Assembly (NCBI RefSeq): GCF_039541915.1
Contig: NZ_BAABHD010000029.1
Coordinates: forward strand, 248,001-312,000
Reading direction: 5' to 3'
DNA length: 64,000 nt
Source: Nibrella saemangeumensis
GTDB taxonomy: Bacteria; Bacteroidota; Bacteroidia; Cytophagales; Spirosomataceae
How positions within the stretch are numbered: the stretch's first letter is position 1; each line of letters begins with the position of its first letter. Below are positions 33,636 through 43,640 of the stretch, in pieces. The position numbers and the translations under genes are program-made. Under the pieces are notes generated by a model. The model was not told the origin of the DNA. It worked only from the letters and a program-made list of their open reading frames with translations, and searched no databases.

Positions 33636-36600
33636 TTAGTTGAAAATATAGCGTATACCAAGCTGCGCCTGCCAGACGTTGTCGATAGTGACGCTTTTTA
33701 CGAAAGAGTCACGCAGCAGAATGGTTCGGTTCGCATTGTTTTCGCGAATTACCTGCGTAGCCAGGCGGTAGGTTGGTACACCGGCCGCGTTGACACTCGC
33801 TACTGTGAGCGGGTTAACCGTTGTGGATACGTTACCTACACCCCAGGCGTTGTTCAGCATGTTGCCGAAGTTCAGGATGTCGGCGCGTAACTGAATGGTG
33901 TTACGAACACCTTTCGGGCCAACTTTCACAAAAAATTCCTGCGTAACGGTCAGGTCAACGCGGGTCAGCCACGGGAAGTAACCACCGTTCCGCTCCGCGT
34001 ACATACCCCGGCGGGTTTTCAGATACGGGTTGTTCTCAATATAGTCATTGAAAGCAGCCTGCTGAGCCTCCGGCGTAAACACCTGGGCCGAAGTACCTGA
34101 ACCTACCGTTAGGGAAGTAAATGCAGTCTCAGACGCATTTCTTGGCACAAAGATCAGGTCGTTAATCTGACCATCGCCGTTCAGGTCGTTTCCGTACGTG
34201 TATGAAAGCTTACCACCGCTGTTGGATACCAGACCCAGCGTAAACATAGTTGAACCACCAAACTTGCCGCCGTAATTCAGACGGTAGTTTCCGTAACCGA
34301 TAATCCGGTGACGCAGGTCGTTGTCGCCGTACGCTTCAACCATGTAGTTCTGACCACCCACAGTCGGGATGTTAGCCTGTACCGTACTACCCACCGACTG
34401 CAGATCTCTCGCATACCCGTACGTGTAGGCCAGCATACCACCGAGACCGCGCACAGCCGGTTTTTCCAGCTTGGCCGTCGCGGTATAGGCATAACCCACG
34501 TTCGTATTCTTCAGCACAAACACGTTGGTAACGGCCGTGTTGTAGAAGCGTGCAGCATTTACACCCGAACCAGAAACGCCGGATGCCGGAAACCGGTCGC
34601 GGGTATCGGCACCGCTCAGCGTACGATCCGGAGCCTTTAGGTTGGCGTCGATGTAGCGTACTCCGTTAATCACCTTGTTGTAGATAAATTCTACCGTACC
34701 GATCAGGCCGTAAGGCAGTCGCTGGTCAACGGCAATGTTCGTTTTCCAAACCGACGGATATTTCAGGTTCGGATCGGTAGCGTTCACCACATACGGAGAC
34801 AGTCTGGTAATATCAACCTGGTCCGGATTGGGCCGAAGGGCCGCCGGCAACTGGCTTGGATTCGTTACAAACGGTACTGTTGTGACATTCTGGAGGTTGA
34901 TAACCGCCGTATTTACCCCATTATTACCTAACTGATTCGATACCAGTACCTGCGGAACCCGGGACACGAAAATACCCGTACCACCGCGTACCTGTGTCGA
35001 CTTATCGCCGGTTACATCCCAGTTGAAACCCAGACGTGGTGACAGCAACAGCCGGTTTTTCGGGAATGCACCGGTGTTTACCTTGTAGTTGGCGTTGTTT
35101 TCATCCCGGAATGTCAGACCTGCTACCACCGGGTTGTTAAAGTCTTCGGCCAGTGATTGGTCGTAGGCAAAGATATCCCCGCGCAAACCCAGTGTAACCT
35201 TCAGGTTAGGCGTTGCCTGGTATTCGTCCTGCAGATAGGCACTGTAGGTCCGCGACTGCAATTGCTGCCAGGGTTCAGCACCACCCGGTAACAGCGAATA
35301 ACGCAGGTTGTACCGGTTTACAGACACCGGTGAGGTGGTTGACGTTGGATTGCTGATAGATGCCAGAGCGGCCGTTTTGAAATCAGCCAATGAGTTGTAG
35401 ACGTACACCCCATTGGAAGCCGGGAAGAACAGGTTATTCGAGGTAAAGTGCTCGTAGGCCAGACCCAGCGTCAACGTGTGCTTACCGGCAAAGTAGCTCA
35501 GGTTATTGGTAATATTCAGCGTCGAATAGTTCAGCTTGTTGTTCGGGGTGAACGGATCGAAGCCAATAGACATATAGGTCGTCCCGTCTTTCAGAATATC
35601 GATAGAGGGGAACAGATCTGACTTATACGTCCGGTCCTCAATCTGCTTGTTGTAGGTAGCCACCAGCTGGTTGGCAAACCGGCCCTGGAAGTTCGAGTTC
35701 AACTCGGCCGCAATGGAGCGCGTATTGTCGGCAATCAGATAGCCAGAGCTTTCGGGCGACAGCGCCAGAGCCGAGTTGGTCCGGTTACCGTTACCGGCCG
35801 TGTTACTACTGTTACTGTTGCTGATGGGTACGCCCGACTCCGAATTGTGGTGCGAGTAACGCAGCGTCAGCTTGTGACTGTCGTTGATGTTGTAATCCAG
35901 ACGCAGCAAGCCCTTGATACTTTTTACTTCATTATTGAAGTTGTCGAACGGCCCAAGCGTGCGACCAAAGTTGGTCTGCATAAAGCTGGTGATATCGTCA
36001 ACGTCGGCCTGCGACACGCGGGAAATGTTACCCGAAGTCTGTCCACGGTTCACGTTCCAGTCCAGCGCCGGGGTGCTACTGGTAAATTGCTCTACGTTGG
36101 CAAAGAAGAACAGTTTGTTCCGGATAATGGGACCACCCACGCGGAAGCCATACGTTTTTTCATTGATGTTGACCGGGGCAATTTCCCGGCCGTCTGCCTT
36201 TCTGCCGACCAGTCGCAGGGGATCTTTGCTACTGCGGAACAGGTGATAAGCCGAACCCGAGAAATCGTTTGTACCTGAGCGCGTTACGGCGTTGATACCG
36301 GCACCGGCAAAGCCCGACTGACGAACATCAAAAGGTGCCACGTTCAGCTGAACTTCATCCAATGCATCGATGGAAACGGCCGTGGTACCCGTACGACCAC
36401 CAGCCTGTGCTGATGAACCCAGACCGAAACCGTTGTTGAACACCGAACCGTCGATGGTAAAGTTGTTAAAACGGCTGTCCTGACCGGCAAACGAGCGGCC
36501 ATTGCCGTAGGCGTTGTACTTGGTAATATCGTTTACCGTACGACCAATGGTGGGAATACTGTTAATGGCATCCCGGCCGAAGGTAGTAGCGGCACCGGTA

Positions 36601-37022
36601 CGATCCGAACTGAAGATGTCGCTCCGGCTGCCGGAAACCACAACTTCAGCCAGTTGTGTGCTTTCATCGGCCAGCGAGAAGTCTACGTTCACCGCCGTAC
36701 CGAGGTTGGCGGTAAACCCTTCCTTTACCTGCTCCTTATACCCGACAAACGTGGTAGTAATCCGGTAAGGACCACCCACCCGAACGTTCGGCAGGTTAAA
36801 ACGACCTTCTGTGTTCGTAACCGTACCGTAGCGTGTACCAGAAGGTACGTGTACGGCAACCACCGTAGCGCCGGGGAGGGCCTCCCCTTTCTGATCCCGG
36901 ACCTGACCGGAAATTGCTGATGAAGTCACCTGGGCTAAGGCTGTGCTCCCGCCGAGTACAGCCAATAGCATACTGCCAAGCAGCATAAAAGCTGCCCTGA
37001 AACGCAGTAGTTTTTTAGACAT
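33636..37022 (-). CDS. Oar-like TonB-dependent receptor with carboxypeptidase-regulatory domain
   Basis: A 1128-residue outer-membrane receptor. A signal peptide ends at ALAQ (about 31). It is followed by a carboxypeptidase-regulatory-like domain (ISGQVRDQKGEALPGATVVA), a plug domain (RFNNFTIDGSVFNNGFGLG, FAGAGINAVTRSGTNDFSGS) and a large barrel ending WQAQLGIRYIFN. This is the Oar subclass, of which Myxococcus Oar takes part in protein export and development. Its role here is unknown. The start MSKKLLRFRAAF at 37022 matches the paralogue at 41598 residue for residue; the frame to 37064 is an extension. It is paralogous to the gene at 38239-41598. No SusD-like partner. Confidence 0.9.
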   Translation of the reverse strand: MSKKLLRFRAAFMLLGSMLLAVLGGSTALAQVTSSAISGQVRDQKGEALPGATVVAVHVPSGTRYGTVTNTEGRFNLPNVRVGGPYRITTTFVGYKEQVKEGFTANLGTAVNVDFSLADESTQLAEVVVSGSRSDIFSSDRTGAATTFGRDAINSIPTIGRTVNDITKYNAYGNGRSFAGQDSRFNNFTIDGSVFNNGFGLGSSAQAGGRTGTTAVSIDALDEVQLNVAPFDVRQSGFAGAGINAVTRSGTNDFSGSAYHLFRSSKDPLRLVGRKADGREIAPVNINEKTYGFRVGGPIIRNKLFFFANVEQFTSSTPALDWNVNRGQTSGNISRVSQADVDDITSFMQTNFGRTLGPFDNFNNEVKSIKGLLRLDYNINDSHKLTLRYSHHNSESGVPISNSNSSNTAGNGNRTNSALALSPESSGYLIADNTRSIAAELNSNFQGRFANQLVATYNKQIEDRTYKSDLFPSIDILKDGTTYMSIGFDPFTPNNKLNYSTLNITNNLSYFAGKHTLTLGLAYEHFTSNNLFFPASNGVYVYNSLADFKTAALASISNPTSTTSPVSVNRYNLRYSLLPGGAEPWQQLQSRTYSAYLQDEYQATPNLKVTLGLRGDIFAYDQSLAEDFNNPVVAGLTFRDENNANYKVNTGAFPKNRLLLSPRLGFNWDVTGDKSTQVRGGTGIFVSRVPQVLVSNQLGNNGVNTAVINLQNVTTVPFVTNPSQLPAALRPNPDQVDITRLSPYVVNATDPNLKYPSVWKTNIAVDQRLPYGLIGTVEFIYNKVINGVRYIDANLKAPDRTLSGADTRDRFPASGVSGSGVNAARFYNTAVTNVFVLKNTNVGYAYTATAKLEKPAVRGLGGMLAYTYGYARDLQSVGSTVQANIPTVGGQNYMVEAYGDNDLRHRIIGYGNYRLNYGGKFGGSTMFTLGLVSNSGGKLSYTYGNDLNGDGQINDLIFVPRNASETAFTSLTVGSGTSAQVFTPEAQQAAFNDYIENNPYLKTRRGMYAERNGGYFPWLTRVDLTVTQEFFVKVGPKGVRNTIQLRADILNFGNMLNNAWGVGNVSTTVNPLTVASVNAAGVPTYRLATQVIRENNANRTILLRDSFVKSVTIDNVWQAQLGIRYIFN

Positions 37023-37352
37023 AAAAGTGATTGGTTTGTTTGTGTTTTTTAAGCAGTGGTCCATGTTCAGGACTCAAGTACGGATTTCGCTGCAAAGGAA
37101 AGACAATTTCGGACGGTATGCAAGCAGCGTATTCTTAGGAAAGTTCTATAAATGAATACCTTTTTGGGAAAAATTCATTTCTTTATGATATTAAGCCTAT
37201 TTTTATGTATTAAGAAATTATTAAGACTCCGGGACATATCTGAAAATTAGCTCAATTGCATATAATCTATATAACAAACAGAGATAAAACAGGAAAGCGT
37301 CACCCCTAGGAGCGACGCTATAGCCTGACAATCAAATGAATGTCTGTACGTT
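37023..37352. other. intergenic region between the first Oar-like receptor and the DUF4397 gene
   Basis: 330 bases without a gene, AT-rich in 37140-37290. It must hold the promoter of the receptor gene, but I could not place a convincing TTG-N19-TAnnTTTG. A weak hairpin for the DUF4397 gene is at 37296-37319. Confidence 0.6.
37296..37319 (-). terminator. weak hairpin downstream of the DUF4397 gene
   Basis: AGCGTC (37296-37301) pairs with GACGCT (37314-37319), loop 12 bases. On the minus strand it is followed by TTTCCTGTTTT, a poor T-run. It lies 33 bases past the stop at 37353. Confidence 0.35.
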
Positions 37353-38204
37353 TCAGTTATGAATAATTTGGCCCAGGCCTAATGTATTACCTCCAGTACC
37401 CCGCACCAGACCACGAGCGTAGAGTGTATACAATTTGCCGGCTTCCAGGGTCACAGACTGGCTCAGGGCCGGATTGGCCGTTGCCGGGATGGTCGCACCG
37501 GTAAAAACCTGCACCGTATAAGTACCGGCCGGTACCTGGGTAAAGCTGGCAAAGTTAACGGCCGTCGTTCCGCTACCCGTTGATATGGCCCGGTATGCCC
37601 GGTTCAGAAACGTCGGAGTGGTTTGGCCGGTTGCCTGCGGTTGCAGCCGGACCGAAACGGCCGGTGCATCGGGTGCCAGGTGGAAGAATCGTACCCCGAC
37701 ATTTCCGGCCGACGGGGCCGTCAGGTTGTCGGTCACCACCAGAAACTGAGGCCCGCCCAGATTGGTACCACCGGAAGTGGCAGGCCGGGGACGATTCAGT
37801 GTATCCGTCACAAACACCGTATAATTGGTGTTGGCCGCAGCCGCAAAATTGTTTTGGTTGGTAGCTCCCGCCCGGAACAGGATGTCATTGCTCCCCAATA
37901 CGCCACCAATGTTGCCCGAGGCTGCCCGCGCCCGCAGTTGAATGGTTCCTGCCTGGGCGGCCGTGTAGCCGGTTGAGTTTTGGCCATACGCGACCGACTG
38001 ACCAGCCTGATTGTTTTCAACCAGAAAGTTGAGGGCCGGAGCCCCCGGAGCGGCATTTACGAACAGAAAACGGGCCTGGTTGGTCGATGCACCGGTAGCC
38101 GGCTGCGGATCGGGATATTCCGTAGACTGGCACCCGATAAACAACGCCGTTGTCAGAATACCGGTTGTGGCAAAGGTTCCTATATGATTCAGATATGTCT
38201 TCAT
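37353..38204 (-). CDS. DUF4397 domain lipoprotein
   Basis: A 283-residue probable surface or periplasmic lipoprotein with lipobox LFIGC (Cys at about residue 25). Two DUF4397 immunoglobulin-like repeats are visible, from QARFLFVNAAPGAPALNFLV and from NVGVRFFHLAPDAPAVSVRL; the phrase (N/H)xAPxAPAxxxxL is the family hallmark. Function of DUF4397 is unknown. It lies 34 bases downstream of an Oar-like receptor on the same strand and is probably co-transcribed with it, suggesting a partner at the cell surface. Confidence 0.87.
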   Translation of the reverse strand: MKTYLNHIGTFATTGILTTALFIGCQSTEYPDPQPATGASTNQARFLFVNAAPGAPALNFLVENNQAGQSVAYGQNSTGYTAAQAGTIQLRARAASGNIGGVLGSNDILFRAGATNQNNFAAAANTNYTVFVTDTLNRPRPATSGGTNLGGPQFLVVTDNLTAPSAGNVGVRFFHLAPDAPAVSVRLQPQATGQTTPTFLNRAYRAISTGSGTTAVNFASFTQVPAGTYTVQVFTGATIPATANPALSQSVTLEAGKLYTLYARGLVRGTGGNTLGLGQIIHN

Positions 38205-38238
38205 ACGGTCAATCTTGATCGATTTAACGTTGGCTCGA

Positions 38239-41200
38239 TTAGTTGAAAATATACCGAAGGCCCAACTGCAACTGCCAGCGCGAAGCCAGTGTCAGGTTGT
38301 TAATAAAAGGATTGGACAGTGCCACATTCTGCGACTGCTCAGCGAACGAATAAATAGGCCGTCCCGTGGTGGCTGCCGTGTTTGTGTTGGGCGTTTCATA
38401 GCCGACAAAGTTCAGCAGGTTGGTCCGGGCGGCACTCTGCGCCAGCCCCCAGTTGGAGTTCAGCAGGTTCAGCAGATTCTGCACATCGACCGACAACTGA
38501 ATGGTATTGCGCTTACCACCGACATTGGTAAATACATCCTGCAACAGACGGAGGTTTACCAGATGCTGCCAGGGCAGGTAAGCACCATTCCGTTCGGCAT
38601 ACTGGCCACGACGCTTGCTTAGATAGGGGTCCTGCTCAATAAAAGCATTCAACTGATCCCAGATTTGCTGGGTGGTCCGGGTATCGGCAGCATTGGTCGT
38701 TACCAGGATCACCTCATTCTGATTGCGAGGTACATAAATCATGTCATTGTTGCTGATGCCCTCGTTGTTTGGATTGCCCCCATACACATAAGAGTAGTTA
38801 CCCCGAGTCTGCCCCTGGTACGTCAATGACACCGTGGTAGCCAGAAAATTCAGATACTCCATCCGGTATTGAATAAACCCGACAACCCGGTGGGGGATCA
38901 GGTTGTTTGAATACGACAGGTTGGGCTGGTTCGGGCTGGTTACAATGGCCTGACCTGTGTACAGACTACCTGCCGTAGACGCCGACTGTGCATTTACATC
39001 TTTGGAGTCCGTAAACGTATACGCCAGTGACCCTTCCAGGCCGCGGGCAAACCGCTTCTGGATCTGCGCCGTCATGCTTAAGGAGTATCCCCGGTTAACG
39101 TTGTCCAGCACCAGCGCCTGCACGATCCGGTCGTTGATCCGGCGATCAAACGGGGGGTTAACACCAGCGGTCCCGGAGGCATTGCCCCAGATAGGCCGGC
39201 CGTCGCCGGCCAGGGTACCTACAGGCTCAGCCAGGTTGGCATCCCGAATGAAAACAGCGTTGATGTCTTTGGAATACACGGCATCAAAGGTCGCTATCCA
39301 GCCGCCGGGTAATGTTTTGTCGACCCCAAAGCTCGTCCGCCATACCTGCGGAAACTTGAAGTTTGGCGTCGTGGCATTTATGGTAAAAGTAGGTGCCAGC
39401 GGTACGCCCGGCTCGCCGGTTAGCTGGGGAACATACGCAGCCGGGTCTGGATTGAACGGAAAATTAGCATTGTTAGCCTGCCCCTGGCGGAGGACTGTTC
39501 CGAAAAATACCCCATTGTTGCTAACCTGATTCGACAGCCAGACGAAGGGTACGCGACCGGTGAAGATACCTGTTCCCCCACGAATCTGTAAAGACCGGTT
39601 ACCCAGCACATCCCAGTTGAACCCAATCCGGGGTGACCACAGGTAATTGGTTCTGGGTAACTGGTTGACCCGAATCTGCTCGCCACCGGCAAACCGCATG
39701 GTATCGGTTACCACGTTACGGAGCAGTTTGCTGTCATCATACGTAGGGACGTCTAACCGGATACCGGCCGTTAACCGGAAAGTCCGGGTAAGGTTGATGT
39801 TATCCTGTGCATAAAAGCCGAGCTGAGCCGCGCTGAATTCGGCCGTCGGCACCGGCGTCCCCGGAACGGCCGAATACTGTAACGCATATTGCGTAGGGGC
39901 ATTGGCCGCCGACGGGCTCGTAACGTTATTAATAAAATCATCGACGCTGTTGTACTGATACACACCCCGGATTTGCGGTGTAAACGCGTTGTAGAATTTA
40001 TAAAACTCGTTTGCCGTCCCTAAAGAGACTGTATGCTTACCCAGGAAAATATCAAACCGGTCGTTTACCTGGATTACGTCCTGATCCAGCCGGTTGTTCG
40101 GCGTAAAGGCTTCAGCACCGAAGGAGGTGAGGGTATTGCCATTTGGTCCAACAATATCCACCAACGGGAAGTTTGGCGTTTCCGCACCCCCACCGGCCTG
40201 GCGAAAATCCCGGAAAGCGGTATAGCCAACCTGTAGGTTGTTGGCAAACTTATTACCGAATGTTGAGTTCAACTCAGCAATTATAGACTGGAGATTGTTG
40301 TTCTGTCGGTACCAGGAATACTGGAAAGGAATGGCGTTGTTGTTATTCTGACGGCCACCCGGAGGAGCCGATGTAAAACCACCGGAGTTACTGGGAGGGG
40401 TATCGCGGAACGCGTTCAACTGGTTATAGCGTACAACCAGCTTATGCTGGTCGTTGATGTTCCAGTTGATCTTGGCCAGAAATTTGAAGTTTTGCGTTAG
40501 CTGGTCAAACGTACCCAGCGAACCGGGATCGAAGGTCCAGGGTTTATTCGTACCAGTATTCTGCAGAAAGGTAGACAGGCGCTCCAGATCGGCCCGAGCC
40601 GCTGTTTGCTGAAACGGCTGCCCCTGCGAGTTGGTGCCACCAACGGGGAACAAGACCGCCGGGTCGGCCTGACGCTCCTGTTCCACATTGACGAAGAAGA
40701 ACAGTTTATTCTTTATAATGGGACCGCCCAGGCGCCCGCCGACATTGTAAAAGTTGAAGTTTAACTGTTCCTGCCGCTGGCCCTCTACATTGCGACCCAC
40801 AAAGTTCTGGTTGCGATAAAAGCCATAGACCGACCCCTGAAACTCATTGGTGCCGGACCGGGTCACCGCGTTTACGCCAGCCCCAGTAAACGAACCCTGG
40901 CTGACATCAAAAGGGGAAATGGACACGTTTAACTGGTCAATGGCATCGACGCTGATGGGCGTTCCGGCAGCACCACCCGGCAAAGCCGACAGACCGAATA
41001 CGTTGTTGGAAGTTGATCCGTCAATCGAAAAGTTGTTGTACAGGTTACTGCGGCCACCGAACGAAAATCCCGGTCCGGCCTGGGGCGTCAGCGTACTAAA
41101 ATCGGTAAAGCTCCGGGAGATGGTTGGTAACCGCTCAAAATTCTCGCGCTTGAAGTTGGTAGCCACCCCCGTTCGTTCGGAGTCGATCACTCCCCCCCGC

Positions 41201-41598
41201 TGCGACGTTACTACCACCTCCGTCAACTGCCTCCCTTCTTCAGCTAACCGGAAGTCGGCGGCAACGGGCGTGTTCAGTTCTGCCGATACGATTTCCCGGA
41301 CCTGCTCCTGATAGCCAACGTAAGAGACCGTAATCCGGTAAGGTCCGCCAATCCGTACCGCCGGTAAATTGAACCGGCCGCTGGTATTGGTGGTGGTTCC
41401 GTAGCGTGTTCCCGAAGGGGTATGTACCGCAACGACCGTAGCGCCGGGTAAGCCCTCACCATTGGCATCGGTGACAAGGCCACTGATAGACGATGTAGTA
41501 ACACCCTGCGCCCATGCCCCGCTGCTACCCAGCATGACCACTAGCATACTGCCAAGCAGCAGGAAGGCTGCCCGAAATCGCGGTAATTTTTTAGACAT
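38239..41598 (-). CDS. Oar-like TonB-dependent receptor with carboxypeptidase-regulatory domain (paralogue)
   Basis: A 1119-residue outer-membrane receptor of the same build as the gene at 33636. The signal peptide ends AWAQ; the regulatory-like domain is ISGLVTDANGEGLPGATVVA. The plug has LYNNFSIDGSTSNNVFGLS and FTGAGVNAVTRSGTNEFQGS, and the barrel ends in WQLQLGLRYIFN. The N-terminal 100 residues are nearly the same as in the paralogue, while the barrel loops differ strongly, as expected for receptors with different ligands. It precedes the DUF4397 lipoprotein gene. Confidence 0.9.
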   Translation of the reverse strand: MSKKLPRFRAAFLLLGSMLVVMLGSSGAWAQGVTTSSISGLVTDANGEGLPGATVVAVHTPSGTRYGTTTNTSGRFNLPAVRIGGPYRITVSYVGYQEQVREIVSAELNTPVAADFRLAEEGRQLTEVVVTSQRGGVIDSERTGVATNFKRENFERLPTISRSFTDFSTLTPQAGPGFSFGGRSNLYNNFSIDGSTSNNVFGLSALPGGAAGTPISVDAIDQLNVSISPFDVSQGSFTGAGVNAVTRSGTNEFQGSVYGFYRNQNFVGRNVEGQRQEQLNFNFYNVGGRLGGPIIKNKLFFFVNVEQERQADPAVLFPVGGTNSQGQPFQQTAARADLERLSTFLQNTGTNKPWTFDPGSLGTFDQLTQNFKFLAKINWNINDQHKLVVRYNQLNAFRDTPPSNSGGFTSAPPGGRQNNNNAIPFQYSWYRQNNNLQSIIAELNSTFGNKFANNLQVGYTAFRDFRQAGGGAETPNFPLVDIVGPNGNTLTSFGAEAFTPNNRLDQDVIQVNDRFDIFLGKHTVSLGTANEFYKFYNAFTPQIRGVYQYNSVDDFINNVTSPSAANAPTQYALQYSAVPGTPVPTAEFSAAQLGFYAQDNINLTRTFRLTAGIRLDVPTYDDSKLLRNVVTDTMRFAGGEQIRVNQLPRTNYLWSPRIGFNWDVLGNRSLQIRGGTGIFTGRVPFVWLSNQVSNNGVFFGTVLRQGQANNANFPFNPDPAAYVPQLTGEPGVPLAPTFTINATTPNFKFPQVWRTSFGVDKTLPGGWIATFDAVYSKDINAVFIRDANLAEPVGTLAGDGRPIWGNASGTAGVNPPFDRRINDRIVQALVLDNVNRGYSLSMTAQIQKRFARGLEGSLAYTFTDSKDVNAQSASTAGSLYTGQAIVTSPNQPNLSYSNNLIPHRVVGFIQYRMEYLNFLATTVSLTYQGQTRGNYSYVYGGNPNNEGISNNDMIYVPRNQNEVILVTTNAADTRTTQQIWDQLNAFIEQDPYLSKRRGQYAERNGAYLPWQHLVNLRLLQDVFTNVGGKRNTIQLSVDVQNLLNLLNSNWGLAQSAARTNLLNFVGYETPNTNTAATTGRPIYSFAEQSQNVALSNPFINNLTLASRWQLQLGLRYIFN

Positions 41599-41810
41599 AA
41601 CGGCATTGATTTAGTTGTTTGATAAAGGGGATGCATGAAATACCCCACATATTCTATGGGCTTTTATTATAACCCTTATATTAACTTTTGCCCGTTTGGT
41701 TTGTTTGGGAAGCTTAACAATTATCAGGCATCAGTGCTTGCCATGCCAGGCAGTTTTCCAATGCTCTTCCTTTGTTATTGAACCCAGACTATTGCTAATA
41801 TTGTAGCAAC

Positions 41811-42857
41811 ATGCAACAGACAGAAACCTATAAACTCACGCAATACAGCCACGGGGCCGGCTGCGGCTGCAAGATTTCTCCGAAGATCCTGGACAAAATA
41901 CTCCATACCAACGCTACAGCAGACCAACCGAACTTTTCGAACCTGCTGGTGGGGAATGACAGCCGCGACGATGCCGCTGTGATGGATATGGGCAATGGCG
42001 AAGCGATCATCAGCACAACCGACTTTTTTATGCCTATCGTGGATGATCCCTACGATTTCGGCCGGATTGCCTCGGCCAATGCCATCAGTGACGTATATGC
42101 TATGGGTGGAGAACCCATCATGGCTATTGCCATCCTGGGCTGGCCCATCGACAAACTGCCGCCCGAAGTAGCCGGTCAGGTGCTGGAAGGCAGCCGCTCC
42201 ATTTGTCAGGAAGCCGGTATTCCGCTGGCGGGTGGCCACAGTATCGACAGCCCGGAGCCGATTTTCGGACTGGCCGTCACCGGCAAGGTCCGGCTCCAGC
42301 ACCTGAAGCAAAATAACACCGCCACGGCTGGTTGCCGGCTGTACCTGACCAAACCGCTGGGGGTCGGCATCCTGACCACGGCGCAAAAGAAAGGCATTCT
42401 TCTGCCCGAACACGCTGATCTCGCTCCCGCGCAAATGGCGCAACTCAATAAGTTCGGGGCTGTGCTGGGTCACCTGCCCTATGTCAAAGCGCTGACCGAC
42501 GTAACGGGTTTTGGCCTGCTGGGCCACCTCACCGAAATGGCCGAAGGCAGCGGATTAAGCGCGGAAATCGACTTTAACCGGGTGCCGAAATTACCGGTGC
42601 TGGATGAATACCTCGCCCAGAAGAGTGTACCCGGTGGTACGCACCGAAACTGGGACAGCTACGGCCATAAAATTGTTAACCTCTCCGACCACCACCGTTT
42701 CGTTCTGGCCGATCCGCAGACCTCGGGGGGCCTGTTGATTGCCGTTGATCCCGATAGCACCGCCGAATTTGAGCGGGTAGCCGCCGAAAATGGCCTTTCC
42801 CTCCAAACGTTCGGGCGTCTGGTCGAGCAACGGGAAAAAACAGTTTACCTGATCTGA
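41811..42857 (+). CDS. selD: selenide, water dikinase
   Basis: A 348-residue PurM-like enzyme that makes selenophosphate from selenide and ATP. The glycine-rich active-site loop YSHGAGCGCKISPKIL has Cys (not selenocysteine) at the catalytic site, with the essential Lys after it. Other family motifs are NDSRDDAAVMDMG, ASANAISDVYAMGG, GGHSIDSPEPIFG, DVTGFGLLGHL and LADPQTSGGLL. No selA, selB, selC or selU/mnmH is in the window, so whether selenophosphate goes to selenoproteins or 2-selenouridine tRNA is not shown here. It may be followed by the esterase gene in one transcript (3-base gap). Confidence 0.97.
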   Translation: MQQTETYKLTQYSHGAGCGCKISPKILDKILHTNATADQPNFSNLLVGNDSRDDAAVMDMGNGEAIISTTDFFMPIVDDPYDFGRIASANAISDVYAMGGEPIMAIAILGWPIDKLPPEVAGQVLEGSRSICQEAGIPLAGGHSIDSPEPIFGLAVTGKVRLQHLKQNNTATAGCRLYLTKPLGVGILTTAQKKGILLPEHADLAPAQMAQLNKFGAVLGHLPYVKALTDVTGFGLLGHLTEMAEGSGLSAEIDFNRVPKLPVLDEYLAQKSVPGGTHRNWDSYGHKIVNLSDHHRFVLADPQTSGGLLIAVDPDSTAEFERVAAENGLSLQTFGRLVEQREKTVYLI

Positions 42858-42860
42858 TCC

Positions 42861-43628
42861 ATGAAGCTCTACTATCGTACCGTCGGCGAGACCGGCATTC
42901 CTATCCTTATTTTACACGGCTTGTTCGGCTCGTCGGATAACTGGCTCACCATCAGTAAAACCATTGCCGACCAGGGCTACCGCGTTATCCTGCCCGACCA
43001 GCGCAACCACGGCCGCTCTCCCCGCAGCAGTGACTTTGACTACCAGAACATGGCCGCCGACCTGAAAGAACTGGTGGATGATCTGGAGCTCGGTCAACCC
43101 ATACTGATGGGCCACTCCATGGGCGGCAAAACGGTGATGCAGTATGCCATTAACTATCCGGATACCTTTAGCCACCTGGTAGTGGTCGATATTGCGCCCA
43201 AGTTCTACCCGGTTCATCACAGTGATATTCTGCGGGGCCTAAACGCCGTTGACCTGACTACCCTGAAAAGTCGCAACGAGGCTGATGCGATTCTGAGCCG
43301 CCATGAACCCTCGGTCGGTGTGCGGCAGTTCCTGTTGAAAAACCTGTACCGAAATGAGCAGGGACAGTTCGACTGGCGTATCAACCTGCCCATCATTGAG
43401 CGGGAGATTCACGGCATCGGCGAGGAGCTAACCAATCCGCGCATTGTCACCGAACCTGCCTTGTTTATACGGGGTAGCGAATCGTCATACGTGCTGGACG
43501 AAGATATTCCTACCATACGGCGCATCTTTCCCAACGCCCAGGTTGCTACCATCGCCGGGGCCGGGCACTGGGTGCAGGCGGAGAAGCCCGACGATTTTGT
43601 GCAGGCGCTGATTAAATTTTTAGATTAA
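42861..43628 (+). CDS. alpha/beta-fold hydrolase (YbfF-like esterase)
   Basis: A 255-residue alpha/beta hydrolase. The oxyanion strand is ILHGLFGSSDNW, the nucleophile elbow is MGHSMGGKT (Ser about residue 93), and the catalytic His is in AGAGHWVQAEKPDDF. RNHGRSP after the second strand is typical of the YbfF/abhydrolase-11 group of short acyl esterases. No signal peptide. It starts 3 bases after the selD stop. Substrate unknown. Confidence 0.9.
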   Translation: MKLYYRTVGETGIPILILHGLFGSSDNWLTISKTIADQGYRVILPDQRNHGRSPRSSDFDYQNMAADLKELVDDLELGQPILMGHSMGGKTVMQYAINYPDTFSHLVVVDIAPKFYPVHHSDILRGLNAVDLTTLKSRNEADAILSRHEPSVGVRQFLLKNLYRNEQGQFDWRINLPIIEREIHGIGEELTNPRIVTEPALFIRGSESSYVLDEDIPTIRRIFPNAQVATIAGAGHWVQAEKPDDFVQALIKFLD

Positions 43629-43640
43629 ATCTTGGGCCTT

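Noticed and set aside
37023..37352. Small RNA or tRNA in the 330-base gap
   Set aside because: No cloverleaf arms, no CCA end and no conserved T-loop. Only a weak hairpin near 37296 is seen.
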